Assembly (NCBI GenBank): GCA_966211425.1
Contig: CBIHNH010000007.1
Location: 1-27,224, forward strand
From: CBIHNH01 sp966211425
GTDB taxonomy: Bacteria > Patescibacteriota > Saccharimonadia > Saccharimonadales > Saccharimonadaceae
Reading direction: 5' to 3'
DNA: 27,224 nt
The notes under the pieces were generated by a model. That model searched no databases and was not told the DNA's origin. It saw only the letters and a program-made list of their open reading frames with translations. This document shows positions 15,740 through 23,109 of this stretch, piece after piece. Made by a program: the position numbers and the translations under genes. The number at the start of each line of letters is the position of its first letter. Within the stretch, counting starts at the first letter, position 1.

Positions 15740-15919
15740 TTACCGTGTCTCTAGCAAGACTAATGATACGGATGGATCCACCTGGATAACCAACCAAGCT
15801 GTAAAGATGAACAGGTTTATAACCATTGAAACGACCAAAAGGGCGTTTTTCAGATCCTCACCTGTCTGCAACACTACGGGCAGTTGTTTTGTTTTTGCGC
15901 TGTTTGTTTTAGTACTCAT
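15740..15919 (-). CDS. 59-aa single-TM protein, probably leaderless
   Basis: Unrecognised small protein starting MSTKTNSAKTKQLPV, with one strong membrane helix (about residues 28-48, LLVVSMVINLFIFTAWLVIQV) and a short tail ending LVLLETR. The basic N-terminus suggests N-in topology. There is no Shine-Dalgarno site. Instead, a near-consensus promoter (TTGACA-17-TAATAT) places +1 on or next to the A of the ATG, so the mRNA should be leaderless. A clean intrinsic terminator follows, making this a self-contained single-gene unit between the HAD gene and mraZ. Promoter, ORF and terminator all agree, which is stronger support than length alone gives. Function unknown. Confidence 0.72.
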   Translation of the reverse strand: MSTKTNSAKTKQLPVVLQTGEDLKNALLVVSMVINLFIFTAWLVIQVDPSVSLVLLETR

Positions 15920-15925
15920 AGGTAC

Positions 15926-15954
15926 ATATTAGCATAAGCTTTGTTATTTGTCAA
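15926..15954 (-). promoter_or_regulatory. near-consensus promoter of the 59-aa protein gene
   Basis: On the minus strand TTGACA (15954-15949), a 17-bp spacer, then TAATAT (15931-15926). The -35 is embedded in the last codons (Ile-Asp-Lys) of the upstream HAD gene. Counting 7 nt from the -10 puts +1 at 15919, the A of the start codon. Confidence 0.8.
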
Positions 15955-16555
15955 TGTTCTGGTCTGCAAACACGTCCACAAAGAATTCCCTGACCTGCTC
16001 CAGGCTGGTCATCGTTGGCCAAGGCTCATCGAGGCTCGCAGGCTGACCTTCGAGCGCCACCTGGACGAAACTAACCGAGCTCGGCAGCTCGTCACCGATC
16101 GGCTTGTCATCCACCAGCCAACACTCCGTTTCCGTGTCATCGAGCACCTCTGCTTTGGCTCGTAGGGTCGTAATCACCTGCAGTCCCCTGAGCGAAGGAC
16201 AGAGTGATGCCTTGAAACGCTGGAAGTCATCCATTCCGAACGTAAACACCTGCACCTCGGCGTGCTTGCCAAGCGTCTCGATGAGTTCGCGGCAACCCGA
16301 AAACTCGAACCGGCCATCGGCCAGCTCAGTTTTTTGCAGTTCAGCGTAGACCGTCTCTGGATCAAGCCCAAAATCACGCAGCTGCGCGCTCATGTCATAG
16401 AAATACAGATCACCAACCATGCCATAGTACTGTTCACGCTGTCGGTACGACTGCTCCGTATCAACCTGCGGGTATAGCCGTCCGACAACTTGCCAGATCT
16501 CACCGGTTTTCTCGGTATCAAACAGTGTTCGGTCTAGGTCTAGGTATACGATCAT
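15944..16555 (-). CDS. HAD-superfamily hydrolase
   Basis: 203-aa probable phosphatase of the haloacid dehalogenase fold. Motif I is YLDLDRTLFDT (4-14), with the nucleophile Asp6 and acid/base Asp8. Motif II is the Thr of VFTFGMDD, Lys in TLRAKAEVLDD is the likely motif III, and motif IV is WLVDDKP. The segment between motifs I and II is mostly helical, as for a C1 cap. Substrate cannot be told from sequence; nucleotides and sugar phosphates are common for this type. Its ATG overlaps the yvcK stop by 4 bp (ATGA), with AGGA upstream, so the two are translationally coupled. The promoter of the next small gene overlaps its 3' end. Confidence 0.85.
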   Translation of the reverse strand: MIVYLDLDRTLFDTEKTGEIWQVVGRLYPQVDTEQSYRQREQYYGMVGDLYFYDMSAQLRDFGLDPETVYAELQKTELADGRFEFSGCRELIETLGKHAEVQVFTFGMDDFQRFKASLCPSLRGLQVITTLRAKAEVLDDTETECWLVDDKPIGDELPSSVSFVQVALEGQPASLDEPWPTMTSLEQVREFFVDVFADQNIDK

Positions 16556-17553
16556 GCGAAATATATCCTCATTAGTTGCCGGGCGACGGCATCAGCGTTA
16601 TGGCGGATAAAACTCCGACTTGAGATCAATGGGTCGCTCGCTTGAGCGCCGTCCCACACCTCGCGCGCCAAGATCGGTGCGCCTTTTGCGCGCCATGGTC
16701 GCTTGACGATCTCATCGTTATCAACCTCAACACCATACTCGCCCTCGCTCGCGTAGCGCTCAAGCAATGCCTGACTCGGATGGTCACTATTAAAAACAAC
16801 ATAATCGAGGAACGCCCCACCAGCCAAGCGTTCGATCTCATCAGCAAAATCATGCACCTTATACTGGCTCGTCGGACCAGGCTTTGTTACAAGGTTGGCG
16901 ATATAAACACAGGTAGCCGTTGTTTCGCGCAGCGCCTGTCCGATGCCCGACACACTGAGCGCCGGTGCCAGGCTACCATAAAGGTTACCAGGAGCAATAA
17001 CCACGACATCGGCCGCAGCGATAGCGGCGATAGCACGTGGGTTAGCGACCGCCTCCGGCTCCAGCCAAATCCGCGGTTTTGTGGCCAGCTCCTGATGCGC
17101 GATAGTAAACTCGCCTTTTACCGGCTTGCCGTCCTTGCCCTCAGCGCAGAGCGTCACGTCACTCATCGTAACCGGTTCAACGCGGCCGGTGATGTTGAGT
17201 ACATCACTCGCGAGCTCGACCGCCTCGAGGAAGTTTCCAGTCATCTTTTCCAGCGCCGTCAAAAACAGATTGCCGAATGCGTGCCCGGACAAGCTGCCGT
17301 CTTCAAATCGATAGTTAAACAAGTCGCGAACTTTCGGCGTATTACTGAGTGCGACGAGGCACTGCCGGATATCACCGGGCGGCAACGCGCCAAGTTCATC
17401 TCTGAGCTGGCCAGTCGAGCCGCCATCGTCCGCCATATTAACGAGCGCGGTAATGTCCTGAACATACTGCTTGAGACCGCTCAGGAGCGTAAAACTACCG
17501 GTTCCGCCGCCGATAACGACAAATGATGCGCCGCTGAGCGCTTCGTCGGGCAT
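16552..17553 (-). CDS. yvcK: YvcK/CofD-family protein (gluconeogenesis factor type)
   Basis: 333-aa member of the CofD-like family. The Rossmann-type opening FVVIGGGTGSFTLLSGLKQY (11-30), NMADDGGSTGQLRDELG (39-55) and LPPGDIRQCLVALS (57-70) are highly characteristic. Later, FNYRFEDGSLSGHAFGNLFL and DVVVIAPGNLYGSLAPAL match the UDP-sugar-binding parts of YvcK. In Firmicutes YvcK binds UDP-GlcNAc and helps place PBPs and adjust cell-wall precursor flow, a plausible role so near a dcw cluster. It is usually next to rapZ and whiA, but neither is here. Instead it lies 3 bp after a GH1 gene and overlaps a HAD gene. GAGGA lies upstream of its ATG, inside the GH1 end. Confidence 0.92.
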   Translation of the reverse strand: MPDEALSGASFVVIGGGTGSFTLLSGLKQYVQDITALVNMADDGGSTGQLRDELGALPPGDIRQCLVALSNTPKVRDLFNYRFEDGSLSGHAFGNLFLTALEKMTGNFLEAVELASDVLNITGRVEPVTMSDVTLCAEGKDGKPVKGEFTIAHQELATKPRIWLEPEAVANPRAIAAIAAADVVVIAPGNLYGSLAPALSVSGIGQALRETTATCVYIANLVTKPGPTSQYKVHDFADEIERLAGGAFLDYVVFNSDHPSQALLERYASEGEYGVEVDNDEIVKRPWRAKGAPILAREVWDGAQASDPLISSRSFIRHNADAVARQLMRIYFA

Positions 17554-17556
17554 CTT

Positions 17557-18819
17557 TTAGAGTCCTCGCATCTTTTTGACGAGTTTGCCGTACCAAATAC
17601 CACTTGGTCGAACAATACGTTTCTTATCGTTGGCATAATCGATTTCGATCAAACCGAACCTCGGCCAGCGCCCGTAGGCCCACTCAAAGTTGTCAAACAA
17701 GCTCCAGTGCAGATAGCCTATGACATCGACGCCGGCTTGGCGGGCTGCAGCCACGGCGGCCAACGACTGGGCGATCCATTGCTTGCGGTACGTATCGTGA
17801 CGGTCGGCTACACCAGACTCGGTGATTAGGATGGGGAGTTTCCACTTACCGAGTCGAACCAGAACATGTTTGAGATCGCTGGGTCGCATCTCCCAACCGA
17901 GGTCGTTGAGGTTTTCCTGTTCGTTTACGATCCTAGCGCCAATATGTTGGTCGGAAAAATAATAGTTGACCCCGAGGAAATCTAACTTGCGACGAACATA
18001 GCGGATCACAAGGTCGTCACGTAGCCAAAAATCAACCCGGACCGCCAATCGCGTTAGGGCGCGTTCATCCCCGGCCCGTACCCAGGCATACGACTTGGTG
18101 AAGCCGACTTTGAGGCGTCGGCTCTTTTTGTGCGCATAGACATAGACCACTTTGTGCGCCTTCATGAGATTTCGGTAGACGATGAACGCCTTTAGGAACG
18201 AGCGTTGCTGTGGCGGATGGTCGAGTGTGATGTAGCCGTGACTGATGACAGTGTCTGGTTCGTTGATAGTCGTGATGTATCGAATATCCTGGTGGTACTC
18301 GTCGATGACTTTTTCGGCGTATCGGGCGAAAAACTTTACATTACTGCTCCGTTCAAAGCCGCCCTTCTCCTGAAACCACACCGGCACCGTCCAGTGATAG
18401 AGTGTCGGTAATGGCTCCATGCCGCGTCGTTTTATCTCGCGGATATAGTCACGGTAATGATCGATTGCTTCACGGTCCCAAATACCTTCCTGCGGCTCGA
18501 TCCGAGACCATTCGATGCTAAAACGAAACGCATTGAGATGTAGTTTTTCAGCGATAGCAAGATCGAGTTTGTAGCGGCTATAGTGATCTATCGCTTCACC
18601 AGAAACATAGTTATCCGGGTCAGTGGCGGCAGCGCTTACCTCAGCCCAGCCGGGTAAGTCCGCGAGCTTGTACTCAGCGCTTTTAGCGAGACTCTTGGCG
18701 TTTTCGAGCTCCCACACCGACCAGTTGTTGTGGTTGTTGCCCTCGATCTGGTGGGCGCTCGTCGCTGCCCCCCAGAGGAAACGCGACGGAAATTTTAGCA
18801 GTGGGTCGGGTTCTTGCAT
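17557..18819 (-). CDS. glycoside hydrolase family 1 (beta-glucosidase type)
   Basis: 420-aa retaining glycosidase, a little shorter than typical GH1 enzymes (about 440-480). FPSRFLWGAATSAHQIEGNN (11-30) is the GH1 N-terminal signature. The acid/base is Glu187 in TTINEPDT and the nucleophile is Glu334 in LITESGVADR. HWSLFDNFEWAYG and RFGLIEIDY near the end are also family-typical, forming the aglycone side of the pocket. No signal peptide, so it is cytoplasmic. Substrate could be a beta-glucoside, beta-galactoside or 6-phospho sugar; I cannot decide. Its ATG has no Shine-Dalgarno, but a TATAAT lies about 10 bp before it, so it may be made partly from a leaderless transcript. yvcK follows after 3 bp. 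Confidence 0.94.
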   Translation of the reverse strand: MQEPDPLLKFPSRFLWGAATSAHQIEGNNHNNWSVWELENAKSLAKSAEYKLADLPGWAEVSAAATDPDNYVSGEAIDHYSRYKLDLAIAEKLHLNAFRFSIEWSRIEPQEGIWDREAIDHYRDYIREIKRRGMEPLPTLYHWTVPVWFQEKGGFERSSNVKFFARYAEKVIDEYHQDIRYITTINEPDTVISHGYITLDHPPQQRSFLKAFIVYRNLMKAHKVVYVYAHKKSRRLKVGFTKSYAWVRAGDERALTRLAVRVDFWLRDDLVIRYVRRKLDFLGVNYYFSDQHIGARIVNEQENLNDLGWEMRPSDLKHVLVRLGKWKLPILITESGVADRHDTYRKQWIAQSLAAVAAARQAGVDVIGYLHWSLFDNFEWAYGRWPRFGLIEIDYANDKKRIVRPSGIWYGKLVKKMRGL

Positions 18820-18828
18820 GTGAAATAC

Positions 18829-18834
18829 ATTATA
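18829..18834 (-). promoter_or_regulatory. possible -10 (TATAAT) giving a near-leaderless GH1 transcript
   Basis: Perfect TATAAT on the minus strand at 18834-18829 puts +1 about 3 nt before the GH1 ATG (18819). No acceptable -35 is visible, so confidence is low. Confidence 0.35.
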
Positions 18835-18848
18835 CCTCTAAAAAGCGC

Positions 18849-19382
18849 CTAGACGTCGTTGATTGGCATCAAAAGTTTTAGTCCAACGACCTGGTAGGCC
18901 TCGTGCTCATAATGGTATTCGATGAGATGATCAGCGCGAAAATAATCCCCCGTCGGCGAATCCCGGTAGTACAGCTCTGCTTTATGGTAGTTGTCGTGGG
19001 TCAGGAGCGGCCCGCTGTAGATACGGAACACTCGTTGATCACCAGCGCTCAGGGGATAATTAAGCCCGAATGTTGAACCGAAGATTATCATCTTATCCAG
19101 ATGTGCATCACGGTCGGACTGGTTCTTTAGCGTCACCCAGAGATCAAACGACTGGCCGTTCAGATCGGTTTTTACATGAGTGGCGGCCATGACTGGCGGA
19201 TGTTTATAGCCCTTTTCGTCGTAAAGCCCCGTTTCTGGGTGCGCAGCAGCCTGTTTTGCCTCACGGTCTTCGGCATAATCAACCGTCGGCGCGTCATCGT
19301 CCCAGTCTTCACCACGCGCTGGCGGCACCTCGAAAGCCGGTTTGCCCTGTGCGATCCGGCCTACAACATCCCAAAATCCCAT
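18849..19382 (-). CDS. hypothetical protein, 177 aa
   Basis: I do not recognise a named family. It begins with a short amphipathic-looking stretch (GFWDVVGRIAQGKPAF), then an acidic disordered region (about 20-60, including DWDDDAPTVDYAED). A mostly beta C-terminal part follows (about 65-177), with QSFDLWVTLKNQSDRDAHLDKM and RVFRIYSGPLL, reminiscent of an immunoglobulin-like fold. No signal peptide or membrane helix. The start is certain because AAGGAGG precedes the ATG at good spacing. It sits between the 35-aa prepilin-like ORF (44 bp upstream) and the GH1 gene (29 bp downstream). The fold guess is inference only. Confidence 0.75.
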   Translation of the reverse strand: MGFWDVVGRIAQGKPAFEVPPARGEDWDDDAPTVDYAEDREAKQAAAHPETGLYDEKGYKHPPVMAATHVKTDLNGQSFDLWVTLKNQSDRDAHLDKMIIFGSTFGLNYPLSAGDQRVFRIYSGPLLTHDNYHKAELYYRDSPTGDYFRADHLIEYHYEHEAYQVVGLKLLMPINDV

Positions 19383-19426
19383 AGCACGTCCTCCTTTATG
19401 AGTATTTCAGCGTTCGCTTTCTCGAT

Positions 19427-19534
19427 CTACGCAAGCATAAAAACGGTCACCGCCACCAAAATGACGATCGCAACCACGACGACCAGGAGTTCGAGAAACG
19501 TGAAGCCGGCTTGTAGGTTCTCTGCTGATTTCAT
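19427..19534 (-). CDS. 35-aa type IV prepilin-like peptide
   Basis: A very short ORF that is almost nothing but a type III (prepilin) signal: a leader MKSAENLQAG, then FTFLELLVVVVAIV and more hydrophobic residues to the stop. Gly10/Phe11 is the expected prepilin-peptidase site and Glu15 is the invariant Glu5 of the mature pilin. Mature product would be about 25 residues, only the N-terminal pilin helix with no globular head. GAGAAG/AAGG lies before the ATG. The stop is a plain TAG, and I find no continuation of a head domain in other frames before the next gene, so a simple frameshift is not evident. It could be a head-less minor pilin, a subunit-like plug, or a decayed pilin gene. Confidence 0.65.
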   Translation of the reverse strand: MKSAENLQAGFTFLELLVVVVAIVILVAVTVFMLA

Positions 19535-19589
19535 ACCTTACTTCTCTCTTTTTCTGTCACCATAATACACCTAGTTTGTGATTTCTTTT

Positions 19590-19598
19590 TGCTATACT
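19590..19598 (+). promoter_or_regulatory. extended -10 promoter of the ATP synthase operon
   Basis: TGCTATACT gives an extended -10 (TGn + TATACT at 19593-19598). No good -35 is visible. Predicted +1 is near 19605, leaving a 25-nt leader that contains AGAGGAA (rather far from the ATG) and one TAGAACA heptamer (19613-19619). Confidence 0.5.
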
Positions 19599-19629
19599 AA
19601 CCACTAGAGGAATAGAACACATATATATT

Positions 19630-20493
19630 ATGCGAGCACGTAGCCTGAACGTAGGCAGTAACATCATATCTATCGCACAACGCTTCCGCGTTAAGTCTAG
19701 CTATGCCATTGCTGCTATGGCGGTTCTGTTCGCGACTATTACTCCGCTTGGAGTTATGGCCGTTACACCGATATCCCAGGGGTACACAACCGACGAGCGA
19801 CTCTCGACTGGGACGCTTGTCAGTCTCGAAAAAGACTCAGCAGACAGGATCGTTCCTGCTTCGAACACTAACGTCGATAACCTACTCGGCGTAGTCATTA
19901 ACGGCGATAGCTCACTACTCTCTGTTAGTAACGGCGACAACCAGGCACAGGTCGCGACGAGCGGCACCATCAATGTCCTGGTCTCTGATATCAACGGCAA
20001 GATCGAAAACGGCGACCACATCACCGCCTCCCCGATAAGCGGTGTCGGCATGAAAGCCTCGACCAACACTCGGACCATCGGCATCGCACAATCGAGCATG
20101 CGAGGCGACACCAAACAAAAGATCAAGGACGCGTCCGGAAAAGAACAAGAGGTCACTCTCGGCCAAGTGTCAGCGCTAGTTAATGTGGCTTATTTCTTCA
20201 AAGAACCTGAACGCACCGTCGTTCCTTCAGCCATCCAGAAAGTCGCCAACGCACTGGCGGGCAAAGAGGTTAATACCCTGCCTATCCTCATCAGTGCGGC
20301 AATCTTTATCGTGACGCTTATCGTGGCGGTGAGTATAATCTATTCCATGATCCACAGCAGTATCATCTCAGTAGGCCGCAACCCGATGTCACAGTCAGCG
20401 ATCTACCGAGATTTGATACAACTGTCTGCCCTCGTGTTGGCGATACTCGGTGTGGGAATGGTAGCAATTTATCTGATATTAACGAGGTTATAA
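19630..20493 (+). CDS. secreted-domain protein with C-terminal ATP-synthase c-like hairpin
   Basis: 287 aa, first gene of the ATP synthase operon, 4 bp before the b subunit, whose ribosome site lies in its 3' end. An N-terminal signal or anchor (about 24-44, SYAIAAMAVLFATITPLG) precedes an extracytoplasmic beta-rich domain (about 48-190). There NGKIENGDHITASPISGVGM and TIGIA follow the pattern of G2-peptidase/surface-fibre domains. Two membrane helices (about 217-240 and 262-285) flank a polar loop, SVGRNPMSQ (247-255). The loop and two-helix layout, with the loop predicted cytoplasmic, are those of the F-ATPase c subunit. The ion-binding carboxylate expected 18 residues after the loop Pro (Pro252) is Leu270, and helix 1 lacks the Gly-rich pattern. 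So it is c-like but not a working rotor by standard rules. Function unknown; an F0-associated role is inferred. Confidence 0.72.
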   Translation: MRARSLNVGSNIISIAQRFRVKSSYAIAAMAVLFATITPLGVMAVTPISQGYTTDERLSTGTLVSLEKDSADRIVPASNTNVDNLLGVVINGDSSLLSVSNGDNQAQVATSGTINVLVSDINGKIENGDHITASPISGVGMKASTNTRTIGIAQSSMRGDTKQKIKDASGKEQEVTLGQVSALVNVAYFFKEPERTVVPSAIQKVANALAGKEVNTLPILISAAIFIVTLIVAVSIIYSMIHSSIISVGRNPMSQSAIYRDLIQLSALVLAILGVGMVAIYLILTRL

Positions 20494-20497
20494 GATT

Positions 20498-21157
20498 ATG
20501 GGTGGGATATTTTTGCAAGTTTTTATACTAGTCAACGTTTTTTTGATCGGTGTCGTGAGCGCTATCGGACTGCGTCATGCGCTTGCACACTTTCGACCCC
20601 ACGCTCATGATGCTGATCGCGTCCAAAAGCCGACCCCACCGGCTGTTCGTTTGGCACCTGAAGTCAAAGAAAAACTCCTGCAGGACGCTCAAAAGAACTA
20701 TCAGAAGATCCTCGACAACGCCGCCGGTGAGCTTCAGCTTGATCTCGCCCGCACTTCCGAACAGCTTAACAAGAAACTCGATGCACTCGGTAACCAGATC
20801 GTCACCGACGAGATGAAGCGCTACCAAAAAAGCATGGAAGAACTGCAGCAACATACCGAACAAGCCGTTCACGGGACTCAGGAGCAGTTAGACAAGCACC
20901 AAGATGACCTGAAAACCCGTCTCGCTGAACGCCAAAAAGAGCTAGAAGCCAAGCTGGACGAAGATATAGCTGCCGAAAAAGAACTGTTGATTGCCCAGAT
21001 CGATACCAAACTGGCTGACGCTGCGGCTTCGTTCTTGCTCGAAACGATGCAACACGACGTTGATCTCGGTGCCCAGACAACGTATTTGACGAAGATGATC
21101 GAAGAACACAAGGACGAGTTCAAGAAAGAGGTGGGTGGTGAAAGTACCGCTGCCTAA
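20498..21157 (+). CDS. atpF: ATP synthase F0 subunit b-like protein
   Basis: 219-aa peripheral-stalk candidate. One N-terminal membrane helix (about 4-27, IFLQVFILVNVFLIGVVSAIG) is followed by a basic His-rich linker and a long charged helix/coiled coil (about 50-205, e.g. KEKLLQDAQKNYQKILDNA). It is longer than E. coli b (156 aa), with extra coiled coil. GAGG lies 10 nt before the ATG, within the previous gene. It overlaps the delta gene by 23 bp. Sequence identity among b subunits is low, so the call rests on architecture and on position directly before delta and alpha. It would tether F1 to the membrane through delta. Confidence 0.85.
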   Translation: MGGIFLQVFILVNVFLIGVVSAIGLRHALAHFRPHAHDADRVQKPTPPAVRLAPEVKEKLLQDAQKNYQKILDNAAGELQLDLARTSEQLNKKLDALGNQIVTDEMKRYQKSMEELQQHTEQAVHGTQEQLDKHQDDLKTRLAERQKELEAKLDEDIAAEKELLIAQIDTKLADAAASFLLETMQHDVDLGAQTTYLTKMIEEHKDEFKKEVGGESTAA

Positions 21158-21626
21158 TACCGTTTCTTCTCAGCAAGATCTCAGCGTGCTCATCCTTGAG
21201 ATTCGTGACTACGCCAAATGGTTCGCCCACAACGCCATAAAAGAACGGGTGCACGCCAAGAACGCCACACCGCCGCCCACCCTTTCTCCAGGAGCGCTTG
21301 AGCTCGTACGTGGTATCGGTAGCAAAAAACTTCTGAGCCAAAAAGCACTCGACGACCTTATCCTCGAGCTAGAAGCCGCCAAGAAAACCGCCCCACTCAT
21401 CACCATCACCCTTGCAGCACCGGCCACAAAGGACGTCAAACAGGCACTGGTGAGCTCTTGCCGATCGCACATCGCCGACGACGCCCTGGTCACGTTCAAA
21501 TTTAACTCGAGCCTCTGTGGCGGCATGGTTTTGCAACATGGCAGTCGTGTATTTGACTGGTCATTCCGTCGTCAGATCTTAGCTAACCGGACGAAGTTCA
21601 CTGAGGTACTGCGCAGTGTTCGATAA
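21135..21626 (+). CDS. atpH: ATP synthase F1 subunit delta
   Basis: 163 aa, slightly short for delta (about 175-180). The C-terminal stretch FKFNSSLCGGMVLQHGSRVFDWSFRRQI fits the delta signature (GGxxxxxGxxxxDxS), and PLITITLAAPATKDVKQAL resembles the strand-helix before it. The N-terminal helical bundle (about 12-85) is divergent. The start is a GTG at 21135, or the next codon, also GTG, both inside the end of the b gene, with GAGG just upstream. The 3' end overlaps alpha by 11 bp. Delta caps the alpha3beta3 head and binds b. Order b-delta-alpha supports it. Confidence 0.85.
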   Translation: MVKVPLPNTVSSQQDLSVLILEIRDYAKWFAHNAIKERVHAKNATPPPTLSPGALELVRGIGSKKLLSQKALDDLILELEAAKKTAPLITITLAAPATKDVKQALVSSCRSHIADDALVTFKFNSSLCGGMVLQHGSRVFDWSFRRQILANRTKFTEVLRSVR

Positions 21627-23109
21627 CCATACTTTCCAAAAACTCGTTGAGGCCGATAACCTCACCGGTGAGGTCGTCGCGGTCAATGACTTCATCATCG
21701 AAGTCAAAGGCCTAGAGGGCGTCCGTCTCGGTGCCGAGGTCCTGTTCGAAGACGGCCAACGAGGAATGGTTCGTGAAGCCTACGGCGACCGGGTGGTACT
21801 GTTTAATATCGATTCTGAAAAGATGGAACCGGGTACGCTCGCTGTCGTTCAGAGCAACACGCTCCAAGTTCCCGTTGGCAAAGGCCTCGTCGGACGCGTC
21901 GTCAGCCCGATGGGCGAGCCGCTTGACGGCAAAGGCGCTATCCGCACAACAGCCTCCTCCGGTGTTTTCAACCCTGCTCCAGGCATCATGGCTCGTTCGA
22001 TGCTTAACGAGCAACTTGCCAGCGGCGTACCGGCAGTTGATAGCTTTTTCCCGATCGTACTTGGTCAGCGTATCGCTATTCTCGGTGATAGCAAGTCTGG
22101 TAAAAGTACCTTCCTTGGCCAACTGTCCGCATCCCAGGAAGGCACCGACCGCATCGTTGTTTATGTTCTGATGGGCCGACGCAAGGTTGACGTTGAGCGC
22201 CTTCTCTCCAGCTTGCGCGAATCAGGCGCCATGGAACATACCATCGTCGTGCTCGCTGATATCTTTGACTCATTGACGCAGACCTATCTCGCTCCGTATG
22301 CAGCCTGCGCCATGGCCGAATACCTCTGGCACGAAGGCCGTGACGTCATCATCATGTATGACGACCTTAGCTCACACGCAGAAGCCTACCGACAACTCTC
22401 CCTTCTCCAGGAAGTTGACCCAGGACGTGACAGCTACCCTGGTGATATCTTTTATGCCCACTCCTCACTCCTCGAGCGTGCGGGAAAGCTCAAGTCAAAC
22501 GGCAAAACGCTAACGGCGCTCCCGGTAGTATTGACGCCAAACGACGACATCACCGCCTACCTCAGCACCAGCATCATGTCGATTACCGATGGTCAGGTCA
22601 TCTTTGATCTCGGCCTGTTCCGCCAGGGCATCCGCCCTGCCGTCAATGCCGGTTTGTCCGTCTCTCGTGTTGGTGGTCAAGCGCAAAGTAAACGTCAAAA
22701 GATCCTCAGCAGTACACTCTTCAAAACACTGGCCGCTTATCGCCAGGCGGAGGAGTTCTCACACTTTAGCTCGCAACTCTCAGACGACACCAGACGCGAT
22801 CTCACGATCGGTAAATACGTCTACGAAGCCCTGCGTCAACCGCCAGAGGAACGTTACAGCCTGCCTGAACAACAGCTCATACTCGAAACGGTGCTAAGTA
22901 GCGGCGGAGATATTGAGCTAGACGTCCCCGCCATCAAAGAATCAGCCAAGAAAATGGCTTCGGGAGCCAAAACCGAAGAGGACTATGACCGACTGGAAGC
23001 AAAGCTACTAAAACAGCATAGTGCAACAAAACTAGCATCAAAGCCACAAGAAAAACCGAGCGAATCTGAAGACGCCGCCGACGAGGAGCAGACCGATGCG
23101 AAGAGCTAA
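21616..23109 (+). CDS. atpA: ATP synthase F1 subunit alpha
   Basis: 497-aa non-catalytic nucleotide-binding subunit. The P-loop is GDSKSGKST (157-165), an altered form of the usual GDRQTGKT. IMYDDLSSHAEAYRQLSLL (246-264) and YPGDIFYAHSSLLERAGKL (274-292) are classic. SITDGQ (322-327) and the arginine finger Arg351 in SVSRVGGQAQ are retained, so it can complete the beta catalytic site. Compared with E. coli it begins about 15 residues late (MFDNHTFQKLVEADNLTGEV), shortening the N-terminal helix that normally meets delta. It ends in an extra acidic, low-complexity tail. Start is a GTG with TGAGGT upstream, inside delta. It overlaps gamma by 14 bp. Confidence 0.97.
   Translation: MFDNHTFQKLVEADNLTGEVVAVNDFIIEVKGLEGVRLGAEVLFEDGQRGMVREAYGDRVVLFNIDSEKMEPGTLAVVQSNTLQVPVGKGLVGRVVSPMGEPLDGKGAIRTTASSGVFNPAPGIMARSMLNEQLASGVPAVDSFFPIVLGQRIAILGDSKSGKSTFLGQLSASQEGTDRIVVYVLMGRRKVDVERLLSSLRESGAMEHTIVVLADIFDSLTQTYLAPYAACAMAEYLWHEGRDVIIMYDDLSSHAEAYRQLSLLQEVDPGRDSYPGDIFYAHSSLLERAGKLKSNGKTLTALPVVLTPNDDITAYLSTSIMSITDGQVIFDLGLFRQGIRPAVNAGLSVSRVGGQAQSKRQKILSSTLFKTLAAYRQAEEFSHFSSQLSDDTRRDLTIGKYVYEALRQPPEERYSLPEQQLILETVLSSGGDIELDVPAIKESAKKMASGAKTEEDYDRLEAKLLKQHSATKLASKPQEKPSESEDAADEEQTDAKS

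Noticed and set aside
16642..17526. 294-codon ORF antisense to yvcK
   Set aside because: yvcK has unmistakable family motifs on the other strand; the antisense frame has none.
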